Made by a program: the position numbers and the translations under genes. From Alphaproteobacteria bacterium 41-28 (GTDB lineage Bacteria; Pseudomonadota; Alphaproteobacteria; UBA9655), in contig MKUL01000037.1 of the NCBI GenBank assembly GCA_001897795.1, positions 62,001-126,000 of the forward strand: DNA of 64,000 nt. The letters are read 5' to 3'. This document shows positions 27,644 through 37,354 of the stretch, in pieces (positions within the stretch are counted from its first letter, which is position 1; the number at the start of each line of letters is the position of its first letter). The notes under the pieces are model-generated. The model was not told the origin of the DNA and searched no databases. It saw nothing but the letters and a program-made list of their open reading frames with translations.

Positions 27644-27930
27644 ATAGGCTTAGCCTCTTTCAGAACCTGCCTCCTAAATTTTTCTGGCAACGCTCTGGGG
27701 GTAAGAACATCTACAGAAACTCCCAGTAAAATTTGCAACCGATTTTGAATTTTTGCGATATCCATTAAAGTCGTTTCAAGTGTTGGATCAACAAGCAAGT
27801 CAAGATCACTTTTGTCAGTATCATTTCCATGTAAAACAGATCCAAAAACACGAGCATTACATGCATGATTTTGCTCAACGATGTGTCTGATAGTTTGCCT
27901 ATGTGAGTCGAGTACTATCGAAGGTCTCAT
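27640..27930 (-). CDS. MntA-like nucleotidyltransferase antitoxin
   Basis: 96 residues, minimal nucleotidyltransferase. VFGSVLHGNDTDKSDLDLLV contains the GS motif (Gly30-Ser31) and the DxD metal ligands (Asp42, Asp44). The third acidic residue is probably Asp94-like in VSVDVLTP. It acts as antitoxin by modifying HepT. Coupled to the downstream hepT by a 4-nt overlap. Confidence 0.9.
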   Translation of the reverse strand: MRPSIVLDSHRQTIRHIVEQNHACNARVFGSVLHGNDTDKSDLDLLVDPTLETTLMDIAKIQNRLQILLGVSVDVLTPRALPEKFRRQVLKEAKPI

Positions 27931-28044
27931 GTTTTATTTCCTTCAAATTTACGTTAGAAAGTATTCTGTAGCATGGTCTTACATGTACCTATATTAAATA
28001 ATAACATATGAGAGAAAATATTGAGAGGGATCTTTTCAAAAATA

Positions 28045-29322
28045 TTATCCTTTATTCTTCTTCACCAACCCATGACGTTTTTTGCCAGCAGATAGTTTCA
28101 GGAGACTTTCTCCGTCAAAAGTGGCTGAGGTGATTGCTAACAGCTCGTCTTTAATCGGTTCTTCATTCAGTCGTGCTCCACCACCTTCAATCAAACGGCG
28201 GGCTTCCCCTTTTGAATTCGTTAAACCCAGACGACAAAAAAGATCCATAATGGAAGCCCCGCTTCGAAGTTCTTCTTCCGAGAGAATAATCGTTGGAAGG
28301 GCAGCTTCATCTAGACTTGCTCCAGAGGCTTCGAAAAGTTTTTGAGCTGTTACGCGCGCTTCTCGAACAGCTTCTTCTCCATGAAGGAATGCGGTTGCCT
28401 GATCTGCCAAAATCTTCTTCGCTTCGTTGATTTCAGCGCCTTCCAATTTTTCTAGCCGTTTAATCTCTTCAAGAGGAAGGGTTGTGAATAGTTTTAAAAA
28501 ACGGCCTACATCCTGGTCTTCCGTATTACGCCAAAATTGCCAATAGTCATAGGGAGACAAGAGATCCGCATTTAACCAGACAGCGCCTTGGGCTGTTTTC
28601 CCCATCTTGATGCCGCTTGCTGTCGTGATGAGAGGCGTCGTCAGGCCATAGACAGTCTTGTGGGTCACTTTGCGCACGAGTTCTACGCCATTAATAATAT
28701 TCCCCCATTGATCCGATCCACCAATTTCGAGAATGCACTTATATTTTTTAAAAAATTCAAGAAAATCATAAGCTTGAAGAATCATATAGTTAAATTCGAG
28801 AAACGTCATGGGATGCTCACGATCCAAGCGCTGGCGCACACTCTCAAAACTTAACATTCGATTGATGGTGAAATGGGTCCCATAATCTCGTAAGAAAGCA
28901 GGGTAATTTAACGTATCAATCCAGTCCGCATTATTCAGCAAGAGAGCGTCACTTGGGCCGTCCCCAAAGATGAGGGCTCGGTTAAAAACGAGAGCTAGGC
29001 TTTGAATATTCTTTTGTATTTCTTGATCTGATAAAAGCTTGCGCGATTCATCTTTTCCCGTTGGATCTCCAATTTTCGTCGTTCCCCCTCCCATTAAAAC
29101 CAGGGGCCGGTTGCCCGTTTGTTGAAGCCAATAAAGAACCATAATTTGGACCAAACTCCCAACATGGAAGCTGCTCGCCGTTGCATCAAAGCCAATATAA
29201 GCTGTTACAGGTCCTGCAGCCATTTGCGCGTCAAGGGCTTCAAGATCTGTGGCTTGATAAACAAATCCCCGTTCATTGATAATATTTAAGAATTCAGACT
29301 TTAGGAGCATTTTTGTAACCAT
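28045..29322 (-). CDS. tyrS: Tyrosyl-tRNA synthetase
   Basis: 425 residues, class I synthetase. [18 protein letters not shown] contains the HIGH-like motif, and [12 protein letters not shown] the KMSKS-like motif. The Tyr-binding block [13 protein letters not shown] and [12 protein letters not shown] are intact, and a C-terminal S4 domain (about 365-420) is present. ATG 29310 (MLLKSEF) is an alternative start. The 148-bp repeat lies immediately upstream, so the promoter must lie within or beyond it. Confidence 0.97.
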   Translation of the reverse strand: MVTKMLLKSEFLNIINERGFVYQATDLEALDAQMAAGPVTAYIGFDATASSFHVGSLVQIMVLYWLQQTGNRPLVLMGGGTTKIGDPTGKDESRKLLSDQEIQKNIQSLALVFNRALIFGDGPSDALLLNNADWIDTLNYPAFLRDYGTHFTINRMLSFESVRQRLDREHPMTFLEFNYMILQAYDFLEFFKKYKCILEIGGSDQWGNIINGVELVRKVTHKTVYGLTTPLITTASGIKMGKTAQGAVWLNADLLSPYDYWQFWRNTEDQDVGRFLKLFTTLPLEEIKRLEKLEGAEINEAKKILADQATAFLHGEEAVREARVTAQKLFEASGASLDEAALPTIILSEEELRSGASIMDLFCRLGLTNSKGEARRLIEGGGARLNEEPIKDELLAITSATFDGESLLKLSAGKKRHGLVKKNKG

Positions 29323-29340
29323 ACATCACCCTACCCACAG

Positions 29341-29488
29341 GTGTCATCCTTGGCAAGAAAAGGTTGCTCTTGCGAAAGCAAGGGCTTACCTTTTCTTGGC
29401 CGAGGATCTCTTGACGAATAAGATCCTCGGTCAAGAAATGCTAAAGTTTTCCGAAGAAAAACTAAGCATTTCTTACCAAGGATGACAC
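29341..29488. repeat. TGTCATCCTTGG-type palindromic repeat, 148 bp
   Basis: The arms GTGTCATCCTTGG and CCAAGGATGACAC are at the ends. Two inner hairpins are built from AAGAAAAGGTTG/CTTACCTTTTCTT and a copy of AAGAAATGCT/AGCATTTCTT. Another copy of the same length lies at 51065-51212. Confidence 0.9.
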
Positions 29489-29502
29489 AAAATGGTGAAT
29501 AG

Positions 29503-30183
29503 TTACGCATTTTTTAAAATATCACTTTCGTTAAAAGATTTGCCCGTGACCATCGTATAGACAGCTTCTGCAATATTTTGCGCTTGATCTCCAATGCGTT
29601 CAATATTTTTGGCTGCGAATAAAAGCTGAGTACAAGGGCCAACATTTTTAGGATCTGCAATCATTTCGGCAAAAATCTTGCGAAGATAGGCGTTATAAAA
29701 TTCGTCAACCTCTTGATCCATCTGCCATACCTCAAGTGCTAAATTAATGTCATAGGTCTCAAATGCGGTCAGGGCACGTTCAATCATATTTTTGGGAATT
29801 TTAACAAGGGTGGATAACCCCTCAACTTCTGGAAAAGGGGGCATCTCATCCAGTATTATGGTTCGTTTTGCAATATTAACGGCATAATCTGCAATTCGCT
29901 CCACTTGGTTTGAAATTTTCAGAGTTGCAACCACCATCCGCAGATCGGATGCAAGAGGTTGGCGCAGCGCGAGGACCCGAACGGCGAGTTCATCCACCTT
30001 TGTTTCCAAGAGATTAATTTCGTAGTCATGATCAATGACCTCATGGGCGAGGGTTCCATTACGCTCTAAAATCGAACGGGTTGCTTTTCGAATTTGCTGA
30101 AGGGTTAACTCACCCATGTGACGAATAAGAGCACGAAGGGTTTTAAGATCTTCATCATAAGCTTTAACAGTATGGTTATTCAT
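29503..30183 (-). CDS. phoU: Phosphate-specific transport regulator PhoU
   Basis: 226 residues made of two PhoU three-helix repeats. The metal-binding motifs E/DxxxD are visible in [20 protein letters not shown] and [13 protein letters not shown], and in the second repeat in [14 protein letters not shown]. It links Pst transport to the PhoR/PhoB response. It overlaps pstB by 4 nt and ends the pstC-pstA-pstB-phoU run. Confidence 0.97.
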   Translation of the reverse strand: MNNHTVKAYDEDLKTLRALIRHMGELTLQQIRKATRSILERNGTLAHEVIDHDYEINLLETKVDELAVRVLALRQPLASDLRMVVATLKISNQVERIADYAVNIAKRTIILDEMPPFPEVEGLSTLVKIPKNMIERALTAFETYDINLALEVWQMDQEVDEFYNAYLRKIFAEMIADPKNVGPCTQLLFAAKNIERIGDQAQNIAEAVYTMVTGKSFNESDILKNA

Positions 30184-30938
30184 CCGTAGCGTCCCGTAAT
30201 ATATCCTTGAGTGCGTTCATCTTGGGGCATCGTAAAGAGCGCCCCTGTCTCTCCCGCTTCTACAAGATGACCACTGTGGAAAAAAGCCGTCTGTTGTGAC
30301 ACACGGGCCGCTTGTTGAAGATTATGGGTAACAATAACAATCGTAAACCTTTCGCGCAATTCATCAATCAGTTCTTCAACCCTTGCTGTTGCAATCGGGT
30401 CCAAAGCTGAACAAGGTTCATCCATTAAAATGACTTCTGGATTGACCGCAATCGCCCGTGCAATACAAAGGCGTTGTTGTTGCCCTCCAGAAAGACGAGT
30501 TGCAGGTTGATGGAGGCGGTCCTTAACTTCATCCCAAAGTCCCGCACGAGCCAGGTTTTTTTCGACAATTTCATCAAGCTCCGTTTTATCTTTAAAAAGA
30601 GTGTGGATGCGTGGACCATAGGCCACATTCTCATAAATCGAGTGAGGAAAGGGATTTGGCTTTTGAAAAACCATTCCCACGTGAGTTCTCAACTCAACAA
30701 CATCGAGGGAAGGGGCATAGATATCCTCTTTATCCAGTAAAACCTTACCTTGAATGTGGACATTCGGAATGATGTCATTCAAACGATTCAGGCATCTTAA
30801 TAAAGAGCTTTTTCCGCATCCCGAAGGCCCCATCAGGGCTGTTGTTTGAAATTCGGGGAACCCTAAACTAACATTAAAGAGGGCTTGTTTATCGCCATAG
30901 AAAAGATTCAAATCTTTGACATCAATTTTGAGGGGCAT
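30180..30938 (-). CDS. pstB: Phosphate ABC transporter ATP-binding protein PstB
   Basis: 252 residues from ATG 30938 ([10 protein letters not shown]), which lies 1 nt after the pstA stop; a longer frame from 30980 would overlap pstA by 41 nt. Walker A is GPSGCGKSS, the signature is [14 protein letters not shown], and Walker B is [23 protein letters not shown] is PstB-specific. It energises phosphate import with PstC and PstA. Confidence 0.97.
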   Translation of the reverse strand: MPLKIDVKDLNLFYGDKQALFNVSLGFPEFQTTALMGPSGCGKSSLLRCLNRLNDIIPNVHIQGKVLLDKEDIYAPSLDVVELRTHVGMVFQKPNPFPHSIYENVAYGPRIHTLFKDKTELDEIVEKNLARAGLWDEVKDRLHQPATRLSGGQQQRLCIARAIAVNPEVILMDEPCSALDPIATARVEELIDELRERFTIVIVTHNLQQAARVSQQTAFFHSGHLVEAGETGALFTMPQDERTQGYITGRYG

Positions 30939-30939
30939 C

Positions 30940-31998
30940 TTACGACTCAAATTTTTTACGGATGAAAATGGCGATCCCATTTAAAATCGCTAATACAATA
31001 AGCAAAACCAGAATAGCACCGGATGTGTTTTCCACAAAGCCCATTTCGGAACTCCGAGACCAGTTAAATATTTGAACGGGGAGAACAGTTGTGGGATCTA
31101 GAAAAGTAGAGGGAGGAGTTGCAATAAAAGCCACCATTCCAATCATTAACAGAGGAGCTGTCTCACCAAGAGCCCGGGCGAGGCTTAAAATAACTCCCGT
31201 CATAATCCCTGGCATTGCCATCGGAACAACATGATGAAAAAGGACTTGAAGGGGAGTTGCTCCAAGACCTAAAGCTGCTTCTTTTAAGGTTGGGGGGACA
31301 GATGAAAGAGCTGCACGCGTTGCAACCACTATCACAGGAAGGCTCATCAACCCAAGGGTCAGGCCACCGACAAGAGCAGATGGCCGAGGAAGGCCCAAAA
31401 AGTGAATAAAGAAAACAAGGCCTAAAAGACCGAATAAAATGGAGGGAACGGCCGCTAAGTTATTAATGTTAGCCTCAACCCAATTCGTAAACCGATTTTT
31501 CGGGGCGAACTCTTCCAAATAAAGAGCTGTGCCGATACCTATGGGAAAGGCTGTGCAAAAAGTTACAAAAAGCGTAAGCAAGGAGCCAATGAGCCCTCCC
31601 CAAATCCCCGCAAGTTCAGGCTCTCGAGAATCCGAATGGGTGAAAAAACCCGTATTAAAAACAAGACGAATCTGTCCTTGATTCTTTAAAGAGTCGATGG
31701 CTTGGATTTGATGAGGTGTTAAATTGCCAACAACCTCGTGTTTATAATACATATCCACATCATCTGAGGCTGTGATCCACTTTTTGTTTTCTTTGAGAAA
31801 ATAGCGCGCATGCACGTTTAAAAGGTCCGGTCGTTCTGCCTGAGCAGCAACTTCAGTTCTAAAAAAAGCAGGATAACCTGTGTAAACAATTTTTCCCAAA
31901 ATGCCCCCTAAAAAAAGAAGGGCGAGGCAAAGACTGAGAAACCCCATCCGTCGAAACCATTTTTCCTTTCTGCGTCGGGTTTTTAAAGAAGAGGTCAT
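30940..31998 (-). CDS. pstA: Phosphate ABC permease PstA
   Basis: 352 residues from ATG 31998 ([14 protein letters not shown]), with about six membrane helices and the EAA-type loop [20 protein letters not shown]. An extracytoplasmic insert (about 60-160) follows the first helix. The frame remains open to 32052, but that extension (starting MENKAFLAKDD) is translated from the end of a palindromic repeat, so I take the downstream ATG. It forms the inner-membrane channel with PstC. Confidence 0.95.
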   Translation of the reverse strand: MTSSLKTRRRKEKWFRRMGFLSLCLALLFLGGILGKIVYTGYPAFFRTEVAAQAERPDLLNVHARYFLKENKKWITASDDVDMYYKHEVVGNLTPHQIQAIDSLKNQGQIRLVFNTGFFTHSDSREPELAGIWGGLIGSLLTLFVTFCTAFPIGIGTALYLEEFAPKNRFTNWVEANINNLAAVPSILFGLLGLVFFIHFLGLPRPSALVGGLTLGLMSLPVIVVATRAALSSVPPTLKEAALGLGATPLQVLFHHVVPMAMPGIMTGVILSLARALGETAPLLMIGMVAFIATPPSTFLDPTTVLPVQIFNWSRSSEMGFVENTSGAILVLLIVLAILNGIAIFIRKKFES

Positions 31999-32017
31999 AC
32001 TAACTAACTTTCCTCCC

Positions 32018-32166
32018 GTGTCATCCTTGGCAAGAAATGCTTTGTTTTCCAAGGGGAAACATTAGCATTTCTTGGCCGAGGATCCCCTGGCACCAAGATT
32101 CTCGGGTCAAGAAAAGTCATTGTTTTTCTTACAAAAAACAAGTTTTTTCTAGCCCAAGAATGACAC
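32018..32166. repeat. TGTCATCCTTGG-type palindromic repeat
   Basis: The ends are TGTCATCCTTGG and CAAGAATGACAC, with an inner AGAAATGCT/AGCATTTCT hairpin. It sits inside the pst operon between pstA and the small membrane protein gene, so it must be part of the pst transcript unless pstA has its own promoter. Confidence 0.85.
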
Positions 32167-32194
32167 GTAGTGGGAGTCGGTGGGGTGCTATATC

Positions 32195-32434
32195 TCATGA
32201 GAGCTTTTTAAAAATGAAGAGCACAATATGAATAACGATCCAAGCAATAAGAACAACGCTTGCAATAATTAAAAATCCAAAAGCAAATAAAATCGCAACG
32301 GCGATAATGAGGGCAAGGATTAACCAGTGTTTCCAGGAAAAACGAGGAGGAGAGGCTCTTTCCCACTGCCAACTTTCAACCTTTATATCAATTTTCTCAT
32401 CATCCTTGACTTTAGGGCGGAGTTTTTTAGCCAT
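32195..32434 (-). CDS. Small membrane protein between pstC and pstA
   Basis: 79 residues from ATG 32434 (MAKKLRPKVKDD); the frame is open from 32461. A charged N-terminal half (about 1-38) is followed by two closely spaced hydrophobic segments (HWLILALIIAVAILFAF and IIASVVLIAWIVIHIVLF). It overlaps the pstC end by 8 nt, so it is co-translated with the phosphate permease genes. No family recognised. It could be an accessory to the transporter or a passenger. Confidence 0.55.
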   Translation of the reverse strand: MAKKLRPKVKDDEKIDIKVESWQWERASPPRFSWKHWLILALIIAVAILFAFGFLIIASVVLIAWIVIHIVLFIFKKLS

Positions 32435-33332
32435 AAATCCTCTTATATCTTTTAACGCCATATAAAGCGAGTAGATTCAAGACAAAGGTGAGAACAAACA
32501 ACACGAATCCTAATCCAAATGCTGCCAACGTTTTGGCATTATCAAACTCTTGGTCTCCCGTCAAAAGGCTTACGATTTGAACCGTAACAGTCGTAACGGC
32601 TTCAAAAGGGTTAAAGGTCAAATTTGCAGCAAGACCTGCGGCCATGACCACAATCATTGTTTCTCCGATAGCTCTTGAGAGAGAGAGGAGAAAAGCAGCC
32701 ATTAGATTGGGAAAAGCAGCTGGCAGAAGAACTTTTAGAATGGTTTCAGATGAAGTCGCTCCAAGACCCATTGATCCTTCCCGTAATGCCACTGGCAAAC
32801 TGTGAAGGGCATCTTCACATAAGGATGACATGTAAGGCAGAATCATAATCCCCATAATAAGTCCTGCATTCAGGGCACTTTCACTGACAAGGGAAAGATG
32901 AAAAAACTCTGCGGTATCTCGTAAAAGAGGGCCAAGGGTGGTGACTGCAAAAAATCCATAAACAAGTGTGGGAATCCCTGCCAAAGTCTCAAGGACTGGT
33001 TTGAAGATTTGGCGCATCGTTTGTGACGCATATTCAGACAAATAAATGGCAACCATCGTCCCACAAGGAAGGGCCACGGCCATCGCAATTAGGGTAATGA
33101 GGGCAGTTCCTGTGAAAAGAGGAATTGCACCAAATCCTGAAGTTTCTCCGGTGGGAAGCGTTTGAGGAGCCCACGTGAGACCGAAGAGAAAGTCGATGAT
33201 GGAAACCCGTGCAAAAAAACGAAGGGTTTCTCCCAGTAAAGACACCACGATTCCGATTGTGATGACAACAGCACTTAGGGCGCAGAGGAAGAAAAAATAC
33301 CTAACAAGTCTTTCAAGCCAAAGAGATCTCAT
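32427..33332 (-). CDS. pstC: Phosphate ABC permease PstC
   Basis: 301 residues from ATG 33332 (MRSLWLERLVRYFF). The frame is open to 33413, but the extra 27 residues lack a membrane-protein pattern. Six membrane helices are visible. The loop REGSMGLGATSSETILKVLL contacts PstB. TLAGIPTLVYGFFAV is PstC-typical. It is the first gene of the contiguous pstC-pstA-pstB-phoU block; pstS lies upstream beyond an inserted F-box gene. Confidence 0.95.
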   Translation of the reverse strand: MRSLWLERLVRYFFFLCALSAVVITIGIVVSLLGETLRFFARVSIIDFLFGLTWAPQTLPTGETSGFGAIPLFTGTALITLIAMAVALPCGTMVAIYLSEYASQTMRQIFKPVLETLAGIPTLVYGFFAVTTLGPLLRDTAEFFHLSLVSESALNAGLIMGIMILPYMSSLCEDALHSLPVALREGSMGLGATSSETILKVLLPAAFPNLMAAFLLSLSRAIGETMIVVMAAGLAANLTFNPFEAVTTVTVQIVSLLTGDQEFDNAKTLAAFGLGFVLFVLTFVLNLLALYGVKRYKRIYG

Positions 33333-33496
33333 TCCTACCTCGTCATTGAGAGCACTCCACACTCTAGTGGCGTGGACTACCACCCAAGCGCCATATATGG
33401 GCGAGTGTAGCACGTCAATAAAGAAAGTTTAAGTCATTCGAACTCAAGGTGATTGGCTATTAACCGTGTAAACGGTGTGCAACCCTCCTTTGATTT

Positions 33497-36004
33497 TTAG
33501 TTATCTCTTCCTTTTTCCTTTTCATTATCTTCCCCGCTGGCTTTTACGCTAAGAGTCTCTTCAACGGAAGATGAGGAAGTCTCTTCTGAGGATTTACATA
33601 ATTCAATAATTTCCTGAAATAGCGCAGGATCTATAAGCTTTCTTTCCATAGCAGCTCTTAAAAACCAATCGTATTTTCTTGCCTCTTCAAGAACTTCAGA
33701 TCTTAACGTATCATATTTATCTAATTCCTTTTTATGCTTTGGCGTGAACTCGAAAAATTCGAGGAACTGATTTTTTCCCACTAACCTTATAAGGCCATCG
33801 GGTAAATCAGAATTGTCAATTTGGCTTTGTAAGGCATTCATGACGCTATCATTTACGCCAAATGAGCTCTTAAGATCTCCCTCACAAATTTCTTTAAATT
33901 TACCTTGATAGATTGCAAGGGCGGTTCGCGTTGAAAGAGCCATATCTTGAACACTTCCATCATAGAAGAAAAAAGCTTTGAGTGGATCTTGTCTCTGGTT
34001 TACTTCTTCTATCTGTACAGGATTTTCAGACAAAACTTCTCTATCTCTTTCCCATTCTTCAAGGGCATTTGATTCTTCAGAGCTTGAGGAATCAGAGGAA
34101 TTTGAGCTTTCTTGATAATCAGCCAACTGAGGATAGGTGTCAAAAATTTCTTGAAGATAGCTTTCAGCCTCAGAGAGCCGCTTTTGGAATTTCTTTTGAT
34201 CTTGCATTCCAACAATACAAGTTGCCATGTAAAATTTTGTTTTTAGATCATCCCTCCCAAGTTGCTTCAGAGCTTCCTCTAAAATTGAATTTGCAAGACT
34301 ATAGTTCCCATCAGAGATTATATTTGTCATGAAGACCGAATGGTTACTCAGATAAGGACCTGGCGGTGGAGGCATTAAAAATACCTTTACATCTGATATG
34401 GCCAATGAATGCAACATTTTACCAAAATCGGTTTTATTTCCTTTTCGATATCCTGCCATTAGATAACCTAAATATTCACGTTTCCATTTGTTCTCAAGCT
34501 CAGGTTCTAAAGAAGAACAATAGGCCCAAACTTTTTCAGAGTCATGGTCCTCCACCCTTTGAAGAAATTCCTCAACTTCAGGAGCAGGAGTTCGTTTCTC
34601 TTTTAAAGAATTGAAGACGCCTCGGGCTACATCCAACCTGACTTTTAACAAATGAGGATTATTCTCAAGTTTTTTCTGAGCTTGGTTGAGGATTGATATT
34701 CCAGGAACAAGGTGGCCTTGGGAAATAATCTGTTCAACGGGGCTAGAGATATAACCAGGATCACCATCAAGATGAAATGGATTTTCTCGAGTTACGAACT
34801 TTTCCAGTTCTGATTGACTCAATGCACATACAGCTTTGGTAAGGTTATCTTTATCCCCGTTTTTATCGTAAATTTTTAATAAATTAGCTAAATAATTCAT
34901 TTTAACCAAATCTGCAACTCTTGGTGTTACAAGAGATGTAAACCTCCAAAATGCATCTAAAGCACTTAGATCTATGTCCAAGTTATAACGTATTGCCTGC
35001 CATTGACTATTCAATGAATTGCTATTTTGAATATACGCTCCCCACAAAGGATGATTTAGAAGGTGTGTACATTTCCAGTCACTAGGGTCCCTTGGTTGTA
35101 AAAATCTCATCACAGGAAATGAAAAGGCATAGAGTTTATCATTTGCTTTAACATCCCCGCTCAAGGTTAAAAGTTTTAAACTCATTAAGTATTGGTGCAT
35201 TTGTGGATGATTTTCCGGATTTTCAGCACGTGTTGAAAATTCAGTGGGATTAAACTCAATGTCTTCCATACCTTTTTGTAATAGGCTTTTGATCTCTGAA
35301 ACTTGACTGATGACGTAACCCGCAAGTGAGCTTGTAGGAATATCCAATACATCAATACCTTCACGATACAACCCACACAAAAACGAATAAAGATAAGGAG
35401 TCGTTCTTATAGCCGAAACAAATTTACGAACGTTTTCAGGAACTACACTTTCATCCGTCGTTACTGTTTGGATTCTTATATCATAACCTCTATTCTCAGG
35501 AGTGGGATAAAGAAGTTGTTGATGGGCTAATGTTTTATGCCCTGAAGTAAAGATTTCTATGAACTGTTCGCTTTCATTTCCGGGTTGCTCCTCTTTTAGA
35601 CATAGTTCGGTTCTTAGGAGGGATTTCTCGCTAAGGTCAATACTTAGCATCCTCCAATGCTTGCAAACATTCCAGATTCTTTCGGTTGTGGGTCCATCAA
35701 AAAAACTAAAAATCGATTGTAGAATTTCTTGAGGAAGCATCGTAATAGGCGTTTCAGGGTTATAAGCCTCTTGCTCAACTTCAAAATCTTTTCGCTCACG
35801 GTGTCTTGCCTGTGATTGCATAAGGATTTTAATAAGATCTTCTGAAATTTTATAGCATTCTGGAGGTATACATTGAGCTTTGTATAGGCCTTTTTTATCG
35901 TTCTCTTCTTCCATCGCTAGGGAAGGCGTATAATTTGAAAGAGCTCCTAAAAGAACAAAAATACTAGCTGTTGATTTTAATATATTTTTCATTACAATAT
36001 TCAC
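33497..36004 (-). CDS. Secreted protein with F-box domain (835 aa)
   Basis: The signal peptide ends at about Ala30, giving a mature start MEEENDKKG. Residues about 86-121 form an F-box: MLPQEILQSIFSFF followed by IWNVCKHWRMLS, the normal L-P-x-E-i-...-F-S-F ... V-C-x-x-W-r pattern. F-boxes bind Skp1 of eukaryotic SCF ubiquitin ligases, so this is a candidate host-directed effector. The remaining 700 residues are hydrophilic, helical and unrecognised, with a Ser/Asp/Glu-rich tract near residue 640 and another at the C-terminus. It sits between pstS and pstC. Confidence 0.8.
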   Translation of the reverse strand: MNIVMKNILKSTASIFVLLGALSNYTPSLAMEEENDKKGLYKAQCIPPECYKISEDLIKILMQSQARHRERKDFEVEQEAYNPETPITMLPQEILQSIFSFFDGPTTERIWNVCKHWRMLSIDLSEKSLLRTELCLKEEQPGNESEQFIEIFTSGHKTLAHQQLLYPTPENRGYDIRIQTVTTDESVVPENVRKFVSAIRTTPYLYSFLCGLYREGIDVLDIPTSSLAGYVISQVSEIKSLLQKGMEDIEFNPTEFSTRAENPENHPQMHQYLMSLKLLTLSGDVKANDKLYAFSFPVMRFLQPRDPSDWKCTHLLNHPLWGAYIQNSNSLNSQWQAIRYNLDIDLSALDAFWRFTSLVTPRVADLVKMNYLANLLKIYDKNGDKDNLTKAVCALSQSELEKFVTRENPFHLDGDPGYISSPVEQIISQGHLVPGISILNQAQKKLENNPHLLKVRLDVARGVFNSLKEKRTPAPEVEEFLQRVEDHDSEKVWAYCSSLEPELENKWKREYLGYLMAGYRKGNKTDFGKMLHSLAISDVKVFLMPPPPGPYLSNHSVFMTNIISDGNYSLANSILEEALKQLGRDDLKTKFYMATCIVGMQDQKKFQKRLSEAESYLQEIFDTYPQLADYQESSNSSDSSSSEESNALEEWERDREVLSENPVQIEEVNQRQDPLKAFFFYDGSVQDMALSTRTALAIYQGKFKEICEGDLKSSFGVNDSVMNALQSQIDNSDLPDGLIRLVGKNQFLEFFEFTPKHKKELDKYDTLRSEVLEEARKYDWFLRAAMERKLIDPALFQEIIELCKSSEETSSSSVEETLSVKASGEDNEKEKGRDN

Positions 36005-36159
36005 AAATTTAAATTAAAACGTTATTCGCTTCTAAATCGACAAGAATTGAATGTCAAAGACAATTGATTTAACTTGAGTTCGATGTCGTCGTTCTGCTTT
36101 GGCTCTGCGGTTTGCCATGCGTGTATGTGAAGGTCAGATAATTCGTTGAAAAAAAGACC

Positions 36160-36211
36160 GTCATTGCGATCACACCGTCGCACGAAGTGCTAAGGCGGTG
36201 AAAGCAATCCA
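36160..36211. repeat. CGTCATTGCGA-type repeat, half element
   Basis: GTCATTGCGA starts it and AGCAATCCAG ends it; the mirrored half is absent. A short GCACGAAGTGC palindrome lies between. It is located just after the pstS stop. Confidence 0.75.
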
Positions 36212-36223
36212 GAAAACATAACT

Positions 36224-37354
36224 TCAATTGAGGCTCTCCCCTGATTGAAGATTTAAAGCTCGTTCACGCATCTTTGTCTGATCTTCAGAAGAGAGTGGAA
36301 TCAACCCCTTTTTATTTAAATATCCTTTTTCCCCAACGGCGTCTTTCGATGTAAATTCAATGATGTAGCCAGCACGCGATGGGAAATCTTTCATCTTATT
36401 GGTTTTAATATACACATAAAGAGGACGGCTTAAAGGATAATCTCCCTTCTGAATTGATGTAATGGACGGAAAAATACCATCGATGGGGAGGGCAAGGAGA
36501 CGTGTTTTATTTTGCTCATAAAAGCTAAAGGTCACAATTCCGATTGTCTGAGGAGCATTCAGGATTTTTTGAACAATTAGGTTTTCATTAGCGGGGGCTT
36601 CAATATAAGCCCCATCATGTCTCAAAGCAGATCCACAAAGTCCCCTGATTTTTTCAACGAAAACATCATAGGTTCCTGATGTTGGGGCTGGTCCATAAAC
36701 ACGAATGGGATAGATCGGAAAATTTTTTTGAATTTCATTCCAGGTTTTATGGGGATTTTTAATACAAATTTCACCTTGAGGAACTTTTTCGGCTAGTGCG
36801 CCATTAAGGTCCTTAAGAGTTAAAGAGAAAGGAGTCTCGCGTTTATTTTGGATCAGGATAAGACCATCTTTCCCAATTATAAATTCTTCAAAAGTAATAC
36901 CTTGTGACTGACACTTTTCTTTCTCCCCTTTCGTCATCGGCCTTGATGTCATGGCACCATCAGGACCATCTAGGTTTCCACAAAAGAGCTTTATTCCCGC
37001 CCCTGTACCAATGGCCTCAACAAGGGGAATCGGTTCACGGAATTTGTGACTAAAGTGTTCCCCAACGGTTGCAGCAAAAGGAAAAACAGCCGAAGATCCC
37101 GCAAAACGTAAGGGAGGTGCTGCTTGAACTTCTTGAGTTAGGAAAACCCACAACCAAAAGGTGGAAAAATATGAAATAAATTTAAGGTTCTGGATCGCCA
37201 CGCCCTCTCCGAGGGCTCGCGAAGACGACCTAGAGAGCCGACTTTGCGAGGAGCTTTGCTCCGAAGCAATCCAGTCCTTTTTCCTTAAGTTTATTAAGGG
37301 GGTTCTAAAGATGAAAAGGTCTAAGCGTTTAGATCTCTTCTTTTTTGTGTCCAT
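36224..37354 (-). CDS. pstS: Phosphate-binding protein PstS, N-terminus altered by a repeat
   Basis: 376 residues as the longest frame. LRFAGSSAVFPFAATVGEHF and GTGAGIKLFCGN are PstS phosphate-site motifs, and APTSGTYDVFVEKIRGLCG is another. The hydrophobic signal (FISYFSTFWLWVFLTQEVQA) begins only at residue about 59. Residues about 27-55 are encoded by a CGTCATTGCGA-family repeat (37190-37274). GTG 37201 would give a conventional signal peptide starting V-A-I-Q-N-L-K, so either the repeat extended the leader or the start moved. PstS captures phosphate for PstCAB. Confidence 0.9.
   Translation of the reverse strand: MDTKKKRSKRLDLFIFRTPLINLRKKDWIASEQSSSQSRLSRSSSRALGEGVAIQNLKFISYFSTFWLWVFLTQEVQAAPPLRFAGSSAVFPFAATVGEHFSHKFREPIPLVEAIGTGAGIKLFCGNLDGPDGAMTSRPMTKGEKEKCQSQGITFEEFIIGKDGLILIQNKRETPFSLTLKDLNGALAEKVPQGEICIKNPHKTWNEIQKNFPIYPIRVYGPAPTSGTYDVFVEKIRGLCGSALRHDGAYIEAPANENLIVQKILNAPQTIGIVTFSFYEQNKTRLLALPIDGIFPSITSIQKGDYPLSRPLYVYIKTNKMKDFPSRAGYIIEFTSKDAVGEKGYLNKKGLIPLSSEDQTKMRERALNLQSGESLN
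37190..37274. repeat. Palindromic repeat inside the pstS reading frame
   Basis: CTGGAT-type termini (CTGGATCG ... GCAATCCAG) enclose two hairpins, CTCTCCGAGGGCTCGCGAAG-like and GGAGCTTTGCTCC. The whole element is open in the pstS frame. Confidence 0.7.

Noticed and set aside
34009..34215. Antisense and alternative-frame ORFs within the 835-aa F-box gene
   Set aside because: Shadows of the long coding frame, without SD.
36005..36223. Terminator or small RNA between pstS and the F-box gene
   Set aside because: Only a half repeat and AT-rich sequence are visible; no stem followed by a T run.
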